DNA from: JAPOXR01 sp965221815
Lineage (GTDB): Bacteria > Pseudomonadota > Alphaproteobacteria > Rhodobacterales > Rhodobacteraceae
Assembly (NCBI GenBank): GCA_965221815.1
Contig: OZ244915.1
Coordinates: forward strand, 2,728,001-2,792,000
Direction of reading: 5' to 3'
DNA length: 64,000 nucleotides
The translations under genes and the position numbers were made by a program. The notes under the pieces were generated by a model. It did not search any database and had not been told where the DNA came from. It worked only from the letters and a program-made list of their open reading frames with translations. This document shows, piece after piece, positions 1 through 9,280 of this stretch. Every line of letters begins with the position of its first letter. Within the stretch, counting starts at the first letter, position 1.

Positions 1-2
1 AC

Positions 3-530
3 GCCCACTGCCGCGCTGATCTCATTGCCGGTGATCCACAGGTCGTCAATGCCCTGGAAGTTGCTGATGGGGGAGGAACTCTGGAGACCCTTGGCATCAG
101 TATTTCAGCAATTGAAGTCTGTGAATGGGAAGACCATCCCGATCACGCGGTACCGGGGCGAAACGGAATGTACCGTTTCACCTTGGACGGGATCAACTGC
201 GCCCATATGGGTGATGTCGGTAACCGCCTGAGTGATGAACAGGAAGAGTTTTTTACAGATGTCGATATTCTTTTCGCGCTCGCAGGCGGACATCTGACCA
301 TCGACCTGCCCGACCTGATGGAGATGATTCACCGGATGCGCCCGAAACTGGTGATCCCCATGCATTTTCGTACCCTCGCCTATCAGCCACGCAACACATT
401 ATGGATCGAGAGTTTCCTGATGAACTTTCGTGAGGACGACATTGAATTCGCCTGTTCGAGTGAAGTCGACGTCAGCCGAGGTCAAATCCCCGATCGGACA
501 CGCGTGCTCGTCATGGACTATGTGCGTTAA
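3..530 (+). CDS. Metallo-beta-lactamase-fold hydrolase, C-terminal part
   Basis: The reading frame is open from the window edge, so the N-terminus and the first metal-binding motif lie outside. The visible part has an Ala-His-Cys-Arg-Ala-Asp stretch at the edge and an HMGDVG motif about 65 residues in, which fits the His-x-Gly-Asp metal-ligand motif of UlaG-like metallo-beta-lactamase-fold hydrolases. Further on, the phrase KLVIPMHF matches the conserved final histidine strand of the same group. The substrate cannot be inferred. The gene ends before the convergent pncB gene with about 200 bases of non-coding sequence between. An ATG at 168 could be misread as the start, but it lies inside the domain. 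Confidence 0.72.
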   Translation, partial: AHCRADLIAGDPQVVNALEVADGGGTLETLGISISAIEVCEWEDHPDHAVPGRNGMYRFTLDGINCAHMGDVGNRLSDEQEEFFTDVDILFALAGGHLTIDLPDLMEMIHRMRPKLVIPMHFRTLAYQPRNTLWIESFLMNFREDDIEFACSSEVDVSRGQIPDRTRVLVMDYVR

Positions 531-733
531 GCCGGGATCACGATGCCGCTGTCTTTTGACAGGCTCCAACAAGCTCTTGCAATTCCAGACCCAGTGATCA
601 TTGGCTGACAGGACAGTCTGATTGCCGTTGTGGAGTGCACCTGATCCGCAGATTCCGATGTATCAACAATCCGTACGGTCTCATCCCATGTTGCCGCAGG
701 AACTGGACACGATCATCTCCGTCATCGGTCCTG

Positions 734-2038
734 TCACACGACCAGTTCCCGTGCCGCCTGTTTTCCAACATTGAATATCCGCGCATAGCGTTCCGTTTCA
801 TCCTTCGGTCCAATCCTCTTGAGTGGGTTATCCGATAACTTGATCGTCGGTCGTCCGTTCGCCTCGATGACCTTGCAAACAAGTGATATCGGGCCCAGCG
901 CATTATTGTCAGCCAAATCCCTAAAGTCATTCGTCAACAGGGTTCCCCAACCGAAACTGACGCGCACGCGACCGCAAAAAGCCGCATGAAGTTGTTCGAT
1001 CTCCTGCACATCAAGCCCATCAGAAAAAATTAACAGCTTTTCTGTGGGATCCTCGCCCCTTGCCTTCCACCAGGAAAGCGCAAGCTCTCCCATTTCATAA
1101 GGATCACCGGAATCCACGCGGATGCCGGTCCATGATGTGAGCCAGTCAGGTGCATCACGCAAGAATGTCGGGCTTCCATACGTATCCGACAGGATAACCC
1201 GCAGATTTCCCTGATGATCGGCCTGCCATTTTTTCAGCAACTCATAAGGAGCCCGGCGCAGCTCTTCATCACTTTCTGCCAATGCTGTGTAGACCATTGG
1301 CAATTCATGCGCATTGGTGCCGATTGCCTCAACCTCTCTGCGCATTGCAATCAGGCAATTGGATGTCCCGACAAATCTCTTCCCAAGTCCTTCATGCATC
1401 GCCTGGACACACCAATCCTGCCAAAGATATGAATGCCGCCTGCGTGTTCCAAAATCTGCCAACTGCAGGTTTTCAAGCTGTGACAGCCGGCCAACCTTAT
1501 CCCACAGTCGTGCCATCGCCCGCGCGTACAGAATCTGCAGGTTGAATTTCTCCATATGACGCAGCACAGCGCGCGAGCGCAGTTCGGTGATGACCGCAAG
1601 GGCCGGAATTTCCCACAGCATGACTTCTGGCCACGTCCCTTCAAAGGTCAACTCGATACCATCGTCATCTTTTTGGAGGTGAAACGGGGGCAGTTGAAGA
1701 TTCTCAAACCATACCATGAAATCAGGTCGGAACATTTGCCGAATTCCATAAAAGGTGTTTCCGCGTAGCCAAGTCGACTCGCCACGCGACAGGCGTAATG
1801 ATCGAATATGCTCAAGCTGATCTCTCAACTCCCCCTCATCCAGAAGTTTATCGAGCTGAACCTCCGGTGACCGATTGACAAGCTTGTATTTCACTTGTGT
1901 ATGTGGCGAGTGTCTCCAGACGAATTGACACATGAGCAATTTGTAAAAGTCTGTATCAATCAGCGAACGGACAATCGGATCAATTTTCCAATTGTGATTA
2001 TAGACCCGCGCCGCGATATCGACTGTCGGCATTTGCAT
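734..2038 (-). CDS. pncB: Nicotinate phosphoribosyltransferase
   Basis: The 434-residue product matches PncB in full length. PncB makes nicotinate mononucleotide from nicotinate and PRPP in the cytoplasmic NAD salvage (Preiss-Handler) route. The N-terminal stretch DTDFYKLLMCQFVWRH is the family signature, and the C-terminal half carries the phosphate-binding region around RVSFGWGTLLTNDF and KLSDNPLKR. It lies 40 bases downstream of pncA on the same strand, so nicotinamide deamidation and ribosylation of the product are probably co-transcribed. A second in-frame ATG two codons in is an equally possible start, since the ribosome site (GAGA) is weak. Confidence 0.95.
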   Translation of the reverse strand: MQMPTVDIAARVYNHNWKIDPIVRSLIDTDFYKLLMCQFVWRHSPHTQVKYKLVNRSPEVQLDKLLDEGELRDQLEHIRSLRLSRGESTWLRGNTFYGIRQMFRPDFMVWFENLQLPPFHLQKDDDGIELTFEGTWPEVMLWEIPALAVITELRSRAVLRHMEKFNLQILYARAMARLWDKVGRLSQLENLQLADFGTRRRHSYLWQDWCVQAMHEGLGKRFVGTSNCLIAMRREVEAIGTNAHELPMVYTALAESDEELRRAPYELLKKWQADHQGNLRVILSDTYGSPTFLRDAPDWLTSWTGIRVDSGDPYEMGELALSWWKARGEDPTEKLLIFSDGLDVQEIEQLHAAFCGRVRVSFGWGTLLTNDFRDLADNNALGPISLVCKVIEANGRPTIKLSDNPLKRIGPKDETERYARIFNVGKQAARELVV

Positions 2039-2078
2039 GATTTATCTCATAGTCAGTCTGGCAAGACCGACATTGCCA

Positions 2079-2687
2079 TTACCTCAAGATCACATCAGCA
2101 GTCTGCATATCAGCACGCGCCGCCGCGAGCGAGCCATCGAGATCAATGGCGCGGCAAAGATTTTCAATGACCTCCACCTGAAAGCCCAGACGCACCGCAT
2201 CCATCGCCGAATAATAGACGCAAAAGTCTGTCGCCAATCCCGTGCAAACAACTGTGTCGACATTTCGTGAACGCAGATAACCATCCAATCCTGTCGATGT
2301 CTTCCTGTCATTTTCGTAAAAGGCCGAATAACTGTCGATGCCGGGCCGAAATCCCTTGCGCAAAATCATATCCGCTTCGTCGGTGGCCAGATCGGGGTGG
2401 AAATCTGCGCCGTGCGATCCCTGGACACAATGGTCTGGCCAGAGAGTTTGTTCGCCATAACTCAGACTCACAGTCTCGAATGGTGCTTTTTCTTGATAGG
2501 TGGAAGCGAATGATGAATGTCCCGCAGGATGCCAGTCCTGGGTCAATATGGCGACATCAAACTCACCCATGATCGCGTTGATGCCGGTTACCACCGCGTC
2601 ACCGTCCGTGACTTCGAGTGCCCCGCCCGCGCAAAAGTCATTCTGCACATCAATGACAAGCAATGCCCGATTTGGATGGCTAGCCAT
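2079..2687 (-). CDS. pncA: Nicotinamidase
   Basis: The product of 202 residues is a cysteine hydrolase of the isochorismatase fold that converts nicotinamide to nicotinate and ammonia. It has the catalytic aspartate in LLVIDVQNDFC, the metal-ligand segment LTQDWHPAGH, the catalytic lysine in ILRKGF, and the nucleophile cysteine in TGLATDFCVYY. I chose the ATG at 2687 because a strong GGGGGAGAGG ribosome site lies just upstream; a GTG six codons earlier would place that site inside the gene. It is the first gene of a probable pncA-pncB operon. Confidence 0.94.
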   Translation of the reverse strand: MASHPNRALLVIDVQNDFCAGGALEVTDGDAVVTGINAIMGEFDVAILTQDWHPAGHSSFASTYQEKAPFETVSLSYGEQTLWPDHCVQGSHGADFHPDLATDEADMILRKGFRPGIDSYSAFYENDRKTSTGLDGYLRSRNVDTVVCTGLATDFCVYYSAMDAVRLGFQVEVIENLCRAIDLDGSLAAARADMQTADVILR

Positions 2688-2979
2688 ATCCTCTCCCCCT
2701 TTCACGATGATGTCCCGCGCATGCCCTCATACTCCAACTGACCCGCGCCGACAATTTGTTCTCGTGCATGCTGCCTTTTGGCACCCGGGTCTCTCTTGCC
2801 AGATGGCTACGCCGAAAAATGGGCAGCGTGATGATTTCGGTTGAGATTCAAACTTGTGGATTCACGGCCACTCAGCCAATCGGGCACAAATTTGTTCGGA
2901 TTGATTGACGAGTCCGTGGTGATTATGGGAGGGAACGGGGCGGACATTCTGTTCGTTATTGGAGTGAGGGGTCGCTGGC

Positions 2980-3498
2980 ATGACCGGAGAAGCCGTTGAT
3001 CTGGGCGAGAACCGTTATCGAGAACGGTTTGGAAGATATTTCGAGGATTTCACACCCGGCGACATTTACGAGCATCGCCCCAACAGGACGATCACCGAGT
3101 CCGACAACAGCTGGTTCACGCTGCTCACGATGAACACACATCCCCTTCATTTTGACAAGGAATATGCCAGACATTCCGAGTTTGGCCAGAGACTCGTTTG
3201 CTCGACCTTCACCGTGGCCCTGATGGTGGGAATGAGCGTGACTGATGTCAGCCAAAAAGCCATCGCCAATTTGGGTTGGACCAATATTTCTCTGACCCAC
3301 CCACTCTTTATCGGTGACACGCTGAGTGCTGAAAGTGAAGTCCTCGAAAAGCGGGAAAGCAAGTCGCGCCCGCATGCTGGAATTGTGACAGTCAAGACCC
3401 GCGGGTTGAACCAGAATGGAAAAATTGTCTGCGCGTTTGAACGTACCATCCTTGTCATGAAACGAAATGCCGCCAATGAAGCAAAAGCCAACTACTGA
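2980..3498 (+). CDS. MaoC-family (hotdog fold) dehydratase
   Basis: This is a 172-residue single-hotdog protein with the R-hydratase layout: an acidic N-terminal loop (FEDFTPGD), the hydratase pair in TMNTHPLHFDKEYA (His and Asp/Asn near residue 50), and a core strand LTHPLFIGDTL. MaoC proteins hydrate enoyl-CoA or related acyl-CoA thioesters; members of this length include mesaconyl-CoA and methylglutaconyl-CoA-type hydratases, but the substrate cannot be fixed from sequence. It stands alone, transcribed away from pncA. Confidence 0.85.
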   Translation: MTGEAVDLGENRYRERFGRYFEDFTPGDIYEHRPNRTITESDNSWFTLLTMNTHPLHFDKEYARHSEFGQRLVCSTFTVALMVGMSVTDVSQKAIANLGWTNISLTHPLFIGDTLSAESEVLEKRESKSRPHAGIVTVKTRGLNQNGKIVCAFERTILVMKRNAANEAKANY

Positions 3499-3511
3499 AC
3501 AATCAAATCTG

Positions 3512-3528
3512 ACCGCCTAACTGGCGGT
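3512..3528 (+). terminator. Possible weak terminator hairpin after the MaoC gene
   Basis: ACCGCC and GGCGGT form a 6-bp stem around a 5-base loop, 14 bases past the stop codon. There is no clear run of T after it, so intrinsic termination is only a suggestion. Confidence 0.25.
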
Positions 3529-3589
3529 TAGCTGCCTGTTTCCGCCAACATCATATTGACGTGCCCAATCCCTTGACCCTTGCGCCACG

Positions 3590-3858
3590 ACAGATCTTGC
3601 AATTGCCGATATCAACCCTCGGCCGGGGATGCCGCTGAGAGGCCGAGAGTGCCAGGAGCACGACGGGGTTCGAGACAGACACAGCCATCCTGACAGATGA
3701 TCCCCAGGGCGTGGGCCAGGTGATTGATGCCTTGTGTAATCTCTGGCAAAAGAACACAGGACACAGGTTGGCGGCACCTGCGGGCACATCGGTGGACGCG
3801 CCGCAACCCTATCGACACAAACCTGCAAGGACAATTTCAAACTGAGACACTACCAGAT
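3590..3858 (+). mobile_element. Fused scraps of an ISKra4-type transposase and an IS1-like end
   Basis: About 3640-3740 is a degraded copy of the ISKra4 transposase segment that is better preserved at 19915-20010, 24480-24570 (reverse) and 29940-30030; the shared run reads through CATCCTGACAGATGATCCCC. At about 3832 it joins a stretch (ATTTCAAACTGAG...CACTACCAG) that closely matches the right end of the IS1-like element at 26650-26672. Two unrelated dead elements are therefore fused here. No functional protein is encoded. Confidence 0.6.
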
Positions 3859-3929
3859 ATTGACGCATATTCTCGCCAACAATTAACAGGATAGCACTCC
3901 TGTCCTTGGGTCAAGGGATCTATAAGACC

Positions 3930-5132
3930 TTATTCGCTTTGAAGTCCAGCGATGGGGTCCATGCGTGCGGCTTGCCAGGCGGGCTGGAGTCCGAAAAGGA
4001 GTCCAGCGGCACTTGAGGTTCCGAGGCCGCTGGCGACGGAGATACCGGAGATCATGAAGGTCCAGCTGGTGAAGCGGCAGATGCCCCAAGTAGTGGCGAG
4101 GCCGAGGAGGATGCCGAGGAGTCCTCCGGCGAGGGTCAGGATGACGGACTCGATGAGGAACTGGCTCATGATGTCGCGTTTACGTGCCCCGATGGCCATA
4201 CGGATGGCGATTTCGCGGCGCCGTTCGGCGACGGAGACGAGCATGATATTCATGATGCCGATTCCACCGACGATCAACGAGATGCTGCCCACCGATCCGA
4301 GGAGCAGAGAGAAAATTCCCATTTGGGATTCCATCCGGGCGATGAGTTCTTTGGCGGTGACGATCTCGAGTTCCAGATCAGGCGCGCGTTGTTGGAAGTA
4401 GATGCGCACGGCCTCAGCGGCGTTGGTGTGGACCACATCCGGGGCACCGCGCGCGATAATGACCTCGATCTCGGGGTTCGGCATCATCCGGTTAGCGGTG
4501 GTGAGTGGCACGAAGACCGATCTGTTGGCATCGACATGGTAGGGGAGGGTATAATTCTCCGTTTGGGTCTTGAGGATGCCGACAATGGTAAACAGATGTT
4601 CGCCGATTTCCAACACCGTGCCAACAGGGTCCGTGGTGCCGTTTTGGCGGATCGTCTCCGCGATCTCGGCACCGATGACGCAGAAAGTCCGGTCGGTATC
4701 GAGATCGGAGATGAACCGGCCGGCCTGGAGGGTGAATTGATTGATTGAGGCGAATGCGGCTGTGACGCCCTGCACCTGTCCGTTGCCGGCCACCTTTCCG
4801 GCCTGCCGGAACGTCTCATGACCGAGAATCCGCGGCGCGGCGGTGACGATGGCCTCCACCTCGGGAGCCAGCACCAGGGCCGCGTCCAACGGAATGACCG
4901 CCTGAGTTGCGCTGAAGGATTTGCGAATTACCACAATATCTGTGCCGAGTGCTTCAAACTCCTTGCGGGCCTGCTCACGCGCGATCTCTCCCAATGAGAC
5001 CATGGCAATGACTGAGGCGATCCCCACCATGACGCCAATCATACCAAGGAGGGTTCTCAGGCGCGCCTTGCGGAGGCTGTCGACAGCCTCACGGGCATTG
5101 GCCCCGAAAACCGACAGGGTGCGGAACGACAT
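3930..5132 (-). CDS. MacB-type ABC transporter permease
   Basis: This 400-residue protein has the MacB/FtsX plan: one N-terminal membrane helix (about residues 28-48, MIGVMVGIASVIAMVSL), a large periplasmic MacB-PCD domain (about 50-260), then three C-terminal helices from about residue 275, including the conserved ERRREIAIRMAIGA loop. It is the last gene of a minus-strand efflux operon, 20 bases after the ATPase gene. Unlike E. coli MacB, ATPase and permease are separate genes. With the adaptor and TolC-like protein it probably forms a tripartite mechanotransmission pump; the cargo is unknown. Confidence 0.9.
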   Translation of the reverse strand: MSFRTLSVFGANAREAVDSLRKARLRTLLGMIGVMVGIASVIAMVSLGEIAREQARKEFEALGTDIVVIRKSFSATQAVIPLDAALVLAPEVEAIVTAAPRILGHETFRQAGKVAGNGQVQGVTAAFASINQFTLQAGRFISDLDTDRTFCVIGAEIAETIRQNGTTDPVGTVLEIGEHLFTIVGILKTQTENYTLPYHVDANRSVFVPLTTANRMMPNPEIEVIIARGAPDVVHTNAAEAVRIYFQQRAPDLELEIVTAKELIARMESQMGIFSLLLGSVGSISLIVGGIGIMNIMLVSVAERRREIAIRMAIGARKRDIMSQFLIESVILTLAGGLLGILLGLATTWGICRFTSWTFMISGISVASGLGTSSAAGLLFGLQPAWQAARMDPIAGLQSE

Positions 5133-5152
5133 CGCGATGCAGTGCCCCTGCC

Positions 5153-5911
5153 CTAGGTGCCCGATTCGGGCCCAGGCCCGGGTGTGACTCGTGAGTGGGG
5201 GCGCTCCTGCAGCTGTCCATCATGGATACGCATCTGGCGGGTGCACTGGCGGGCGATGAGGGGATCATGGGTGATGATGAGAAGGGTCAGTCCTTGGTCG
5301 TTATTCAATCGGCGCAGTAGATCCATCACATCGCGGGCCGTCGCGGCGTCCAGGGCTCCGGTCGGTTCATCGGCCAGCAGAAGCGTCGGGGTACCGATCA
5401 GGGCGCGTGCAATCGCCACGCGCTGCTTCTGCCCGCCAGACAGTTGCGCCGGGCGATGGTGGACCCGCTCCCCCATGCCGACCTGTTGCAGCATCTGTTT
5501 CGCGTCTCTCAGGGCGCGGCGTCGCCGTGTACCACGATAGAGCAGCGGCAAACTCACATTCTCGCAGGCGGTCAGGCGGGGAAGTAGATGAAAAGCCTGG
5601 AACACGAAACCGATACGCCGGTTGCGTAGATTCGCCAACGCATCGTCACTACGCCGGCCCACATCGCGCCCGTCGAGAATATATTGTCCGGAGCTGGGTC
5701 GGTCCAGCAGACCGATGATGTTCATCAGGGTGGTCTTGCCGCTGCCCGATGGTCCCATGATCGACATGAGATCCCCGGCGCGCACATCAAGATTGATCCC
5801 CTTGAGGATCTCCGTGGTCACCGGCCCTGTTTGAAAGACCCGGCAGACATCCGTCAATGACATGATGGTGGTACCCGACATGGTGGGCGCTGCGCCTGAG
5901 GTTATCACCAT
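5153..5911 (-). CDS. MacB/LolD-type ABC transporter ATP-binding protein
   Basis: The product of 252 residues shows Walker A GPSGSGKTT (about residue 54), a Q-loop in GFVFQAFHLLPRLT, the signature LSGGQKQRVAIARAL, Walker B LLLADEPTGALD, and the switch histidine in IITHD. The EPTGALD motif and the RIGFVFQ loop are typical of the MacB/LolD group. The start ATG overlaps the end of the adaptor gene by 7 bases, indicating translational coupling. A start 16 codons later (ATG before SLTDV) is possible. Confidence 0.93.
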   Translation of the reverse strand: MVITSGAAPTMSGTTIMSLTDVCRVFQTGPVTTEILKGINLDVRAGDLMSIMGPSGSGKTTLMNIIGLLDRPSSGQYILDGRDVGRRSDDALANLRNRRIGFVFQAFHLLPRLTACENVSLPLLYRGTRRRRALRDAKQMLQQVGMGERVHHRPAQLSGGQKQRVAIARALIGTPTLLLADEPTGALDAATARDVMDLLRRLNNDQGLTLLIITHDPLIARQCTRQMRIHDGQLQERPHSRVTPGPGPESGT

Positions 5912-7668
5912 GGCAGCACCACGGTTTCGCCAGCGGTCAGCCCTTCGGTTACGTCCACCGAGTCCAGCGTGGTCAGCCCGGTCATGACGGTGCGCTCGCG
6001 GATCCCCCCGGTGGCCGGATCCACGATTTGGAGAATCGCACCCGCGCCGGTCGGCTGCAGCGCGGCTAGGGGTACGAGCAGGGCGTCGTCGCGCTGCTGC
6101 ACAATGATCTCCACATAGGCCGACATGCCCACGCGCAGCCGCGCCAGCTCCGGTGAGTCCAGCCGATCAAGATCCACGGTGATGGGGAATTGCGGGGCCC
6201 CACGGCTGCTGCCGCTCGCGGCCCGCGCCGCCACGCGGGTCACGGTGCCGTCGATCTGCAGACCCGGGAAACCGGGTCCCGTGATCCGCGCGCGTTGACC
6301 CACGGCCAGCTGGCGTACATCTACCTCATCGACGCTGCTGACGACCGACAATTGGGCAAAGTCGGCCACACTGGCGAGGCGTTCGCTCTGTGTCACCGGG
6401 CGCCCGGTGACGAGCGGCTTGCTGTCGTGCCCTTCAGCGGCGATAAAAATGCCGGTGATCGGGGCGCGGACGGTCGCCTGATCCAGCTTGTCTTGGTGGC
6501 TATGCAACTGCGCCAGAGCGGCCGCGGCTTCAATCCGTGCAATGCGCAACGTCTCATCACTGGCCTTGCGTTCCACTGCCGCCAATTCCCGTGCGGCCGC
6601 GTCATCATCAAGACGGCGATTGTCCAGGCTGCGTACCGCCTGCTCATATTCCTGTTCGGCGATAATGCCTTGTTCAAGAAGAAACGCGGTGCGCAGTTGT
6701 GCCTCCTCGGCTTCGTCCAGCGCAATGCGGGCCCGTCGGCGCGCTACCCGCGCCCGCGCCATCTCATCGCTGCTGGCCCAGTCCTCCAGTTCCGCCAGCT
6801 TCTCGCGCGCGCGGATTTCCTCCACCTCGGCGCGTCGCAGCTCGGTTGCGAGACGTCCCGTATCAAACGCGAGCAGCGGTGTGCCCTCTTTCACCTCCGT
6901 ACCCGGTTGGACATGCACCGCGCTGAGATTTCCCTCAAACGGGCTGATAATTTCCGCGATCCGGCCGAGACCCAGACGCCCCCGCAACGCGATGGTGGTC
7001 TCCATCGCGGTGGGCGTGACCGTAAAGGTGCGCAGTTCCCCTGTCGATTCGGCCACCGGTCCGGGGCGCGGATCGGGCAGTGCACTGAACAGGTCCAGTG
7101 GCTGGAGACGCCAGACGCCCAACCCGACAAACAACGCCAGGGCCAGAATCACGGCACCCAAGCGGGTGAAGCGGGAGCGGCGTGTCAGGGACGTCATCTC
7201 GCGCGAGCGTGTCTCCAGATCACGGTAGGCGCGCTGGAGTTCACCGAGTTGCGATTCGACCTGTTTGGCAAGCTGCAGCTCGGTGTCGCGCAACTCCCGG
7301 ATCTCGGTGATATCTTTAAGTGTGACGATCACACCGCCAGCTGTCTCATTCGTGCCCGCCAGCGGTGCAGCCGTGACCGTCAGGGATCGGGATTCGCCCG
7401 CAGCGACGGTCACTTGAATGAGGCGTGTCTCTACCACGCCGCGTTGGGCAACGGCATCCAGAACGGCCGCGGTAAATTCGTCCAGACCTTCCGCGAGGAC
7501 AAACAGGGATCCGAAATCCTGCCCCGCCCAGCCGTCCTCATTGAGACTGAACATCCGGCAGACAGCCGGATTGGCGAGGCGGATGGACCCGTCGAAATCA
7601 ATGACCAGAACCCCATCCGACAGATTGTCGAGCAGTGTCTGCCACAGATCCGGTGCCGAATTCGTCAT
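5905..7668 (-). CDS. PAS-domain/HlyD fusion: efflux periplasmic adaptor with cytoplasmic sensor
   Basis: The 587-residue protein begins with a PAS fold (about residues 8-122), whose DNLSDGVLVIDFDGSIRLAN segment is a standard PAS start and whose VIVTLKDITEIRELRDTE end is a typical PAS-to-coiled-coil exit. A coiled coil follows (122-158), then one membrane helix (169-187, GAVILALALFVGLGV), then a HlyD/MacA-type adaptor: lipoyl half (about 215-260), a helical hairpin rich in Glu/Arg/Ala (260-400), the second lipoyl half (RAPITGIFIA) and a beta barrel with DEVDVRQLAVGQRA. I chose the ATG at 7668, which lies just past the TolC-like stop; earlier in-frame starts lie inside that gene and encode no family sequence. 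Family adaptors normally have only a short cytoplasmic tail, so a PAS sensor here is unusual. No kinase or cyclase domain is present. Confidence 0.88.
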   Translation of the reverse strand: MTNSAPDLWQTLLDNLSDGVLVIDFDGSIRLANPAVCRMFSLNEDGWAGQDFGSLFVLAEGLDEFTAAVLDAVAQRGVVETRLIQVTVAAGESRSLTVTAAPLAGTNETAGGVIVTLKDITEIRELRDTELQLAKQVESQLGELQRAYRDLETRSREMTSLTRRSRFTRLGAVILALALFVGLGVWRLQPLDLFSALPDPRPGPVAESTGELRTFTVTPTAMETTIALRGRLGLGRIAEIISPFEGNLSAVHVQPGTEVKEGTPLLAFDTGRLATELRRAEVEEIRAREKLAELEDWASSDEMARARVARRRARIALDEAEEAQLRTAFLLEQGIIAEQEYEQAVRSLDNRRLDDDAAARELAAVERKASDETLRIARIEAAAALAQLHSHQDKLDQATVRAPITGIFIAAEGHDSKPLVTGRPVTQSERLASVADFAQLSVVSSVDEVDVRQLAVGQRARITGPGFPGLQIDGTVTRVAARAASGSSRGAPQFPITVDLDRLDSPELARLRVGMSAYVEIIVQQRDDALLVPLAALQPTGAGAILQIVDPATGGIRERTVMTGLTTLDSVDVTEGLTAGETVVLPW

Positions 7669-7678
7669 GGCCGCCCAC

Positions 7679-9262
7679 TCATGGTTCCAGTTCCTCCACC
7701 GCAATTCCCCAGCGCTCCAGGGTGCGCCCAGTCGTCGTGTCCAGCCTATCCAAGGCGTTGAGCGTGGCCACAACTGCATCTTTTTCGGATTCTTCGGCGC
7801 GGGCCAGTTCTTGCTCGGCCTGCGCCAGATCAGTCGCTGAGGAGAGGCCCTGCGCAAACTTGAACTCTTCAATCTCGAGATTGTTCGCCGCCAATTCTCG
7901 CGCCGCCTGGGCAAGTTCTGTGAGCCGGCGATTCATCGCGACATCATTCACCGCCTGGCGCAGATCCCGCCCGATCTGTGTGCGCGTCTTGACCAGGGTC
8001 CGTTCCGCCTGGGCCAGCCCATTGCGTGCTTTCAGAAGATCGAGTTCGCGCTGGCGCCGGTTGCTGAGGGGAAACGTCGCCCCGATTCCAAGGCTTGGTT
8101 TCTTATCCAAACCGTTAAACGGAACCGTGAACGTAAGATTGACATCCGGCAGGAGATCGTTCTCTAACTTTGCCAAAGTCTCCTCAGCCTGCGTCGTAGC
8201 GATTACCGCGCTCAGATAATCAGTGCGGCGGGGCAGGATATCCTCCAGATCAGGCGTCTCCATATCAAGTGGTAGAGTTGCCGAGTCGCTGGCAGACTGT
8301 AGCACGTTCAGGGGGCGAATCCGCAGAGTGTCATCAAGTTCCAAAAGGTCGCTCAGCGTGGTCTGAGCCCGGTCCTCGGCGGTGCGGGCACGCTCGAGCG
8401 CGAGTTCCGCATTGGCAATCGCCGAATCCGCCCGGCCTGCCTCGCGCGCCGCCACCCGCCCGGCCTGGATCAGTGCCTGCGTTCTGGTACGTTGTTCCCG
8501 GGCTCGTTCCAGGGATTCCGCGCTGATTTCCACCTGACGAATTGCTCCGTTGAGGCCACGATAGGCCGCGATGACCTTGTTCACCAGATCCGCCACGTAT
8601 TTACGAAAATCCAAGTTCTTCTTCTGTTCCTCCAAGCGTTTCAGGATCACATCCCGCGCGAACTCGGCATCGGGGAGATCAAGATCTTCGAACGCTTTGA
8701 TTTTTTCCTGATCGTCGGGCAAAGGAGCGTTGGACGGGCGCTGAAACAGCGGTTGACTGAAAGTCAGGCTCTGGGATTCTCCATCATCCCCATACAACGG
8801 CTGCCTCAGGGCGAGCGACGCCGTGCCCCCCGAGGGCACCTTGAGACTGGTGGTCAGGTTCAGACTGCCGGTGACGTTATCGCGATTGGCATTTGTAGTG
8901 GCACTGGCGGAAAATTCTGGGCGCCAGGGATTCTCATCAATTGCAAACTGCAGTTTTTCCTCCTTGCGAGTCTGGCGCCGATTGTAAAGATCGACATTAC
9001 GTTCCAGGGAGAGTTGAATCGCGGCCTCCAGCGTCATCGCGCAGTCGCCATTAGGGTCCGTTGCATATTCTGCAGGGCACACCGTCCCGTCGTCCGGTGG
9101 CCACGGTGACGGTGCCGAATCTTTGTCCGGGGCGGGGGCATCCGTTCCCGGAACGGATGAGACCAGGGACGACAAACCCCGGGTGATACTTTCCGGTGCC
9201 CCGCAACCCGCGAGAGAGAGTCCCAGCAGCACCAACCCGATCCCAACTCTAAGATGGAACAC
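7679..9262 (-). CDS. TolC-family outer-membrane efflux lipoprotein
   Basis: The 527-residue product has a lipoprotein signal peptide with lipobox LSLAGC at residues 15-20, then the two-repeat helical barrel pattern of the outer-membrane efflux family (long Ala/Glu/Arg/Leu helices, the NRRQTRKEEK and NRRQRELDLLKARN segments). Its stop is 10 bases before the adaptor start, so it is co-transcribed with the PAS-HlyD adaptor and the MacB-like ATPase and permease. It should form the outer-membrane channel of that pump. Confidence 0.88.
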   Translation of the reverse strand: MFHLRVGIGLVLLGLSLAGCGAPESITRGLSSLVSSVPGTDAPAPDKDSAPSPWPPDDGTVCPAEYATDPNGDCAMTLEAAIQLSLERNVDLYNRRQTRKEEKLQFAIDENPWRPEFSASATTNANRDNVTGSLNLTTSLKVPSGGTASLALRQPLYGDDGESQSLTFSQPLFQRPSNAPLPDDQEKIKAFEDLDLPDAEFARDVILKRLEEQKKNLDFRKYVADLVNKVIAAYRGLNGAIRQVEISAESLERAREQRTRTQALIQAGRVAAREAGRADSAIANAELALERARTAEDRAQTTLSDLLELDDTLRIRPLNVLQSASDSATLPLDMETPDLEDILPRRTDYLSAVIATTQAEETLAKLENDLLPDVNLTFTVPFNGLDKKPSLGIGATFPLSNRRQRELDLLKARNGLAQAERTLVKTRTQIGRDLRQAVNDVAMNRRLTELAQAARELAANNLEIEEFKFAQGLSSATDLAQAEQELARAEESEKDAVVATLNALDRLDTTTGRTLERWGIAVEELEP

Positions 9263-9280
9263 AACCGTACCACCAGGAGG

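Noticed and set aside
6190..7761. Long plus-strand open frame of over 500 codons opposite the PAS-HlyD adaptor
   Set aside because: It is antisense to a gene with clear domains, has no start site, and reads as low-complexity Arg/Gly/His-rich sequence typical of the opposite strand of GC-rich coding DNA.
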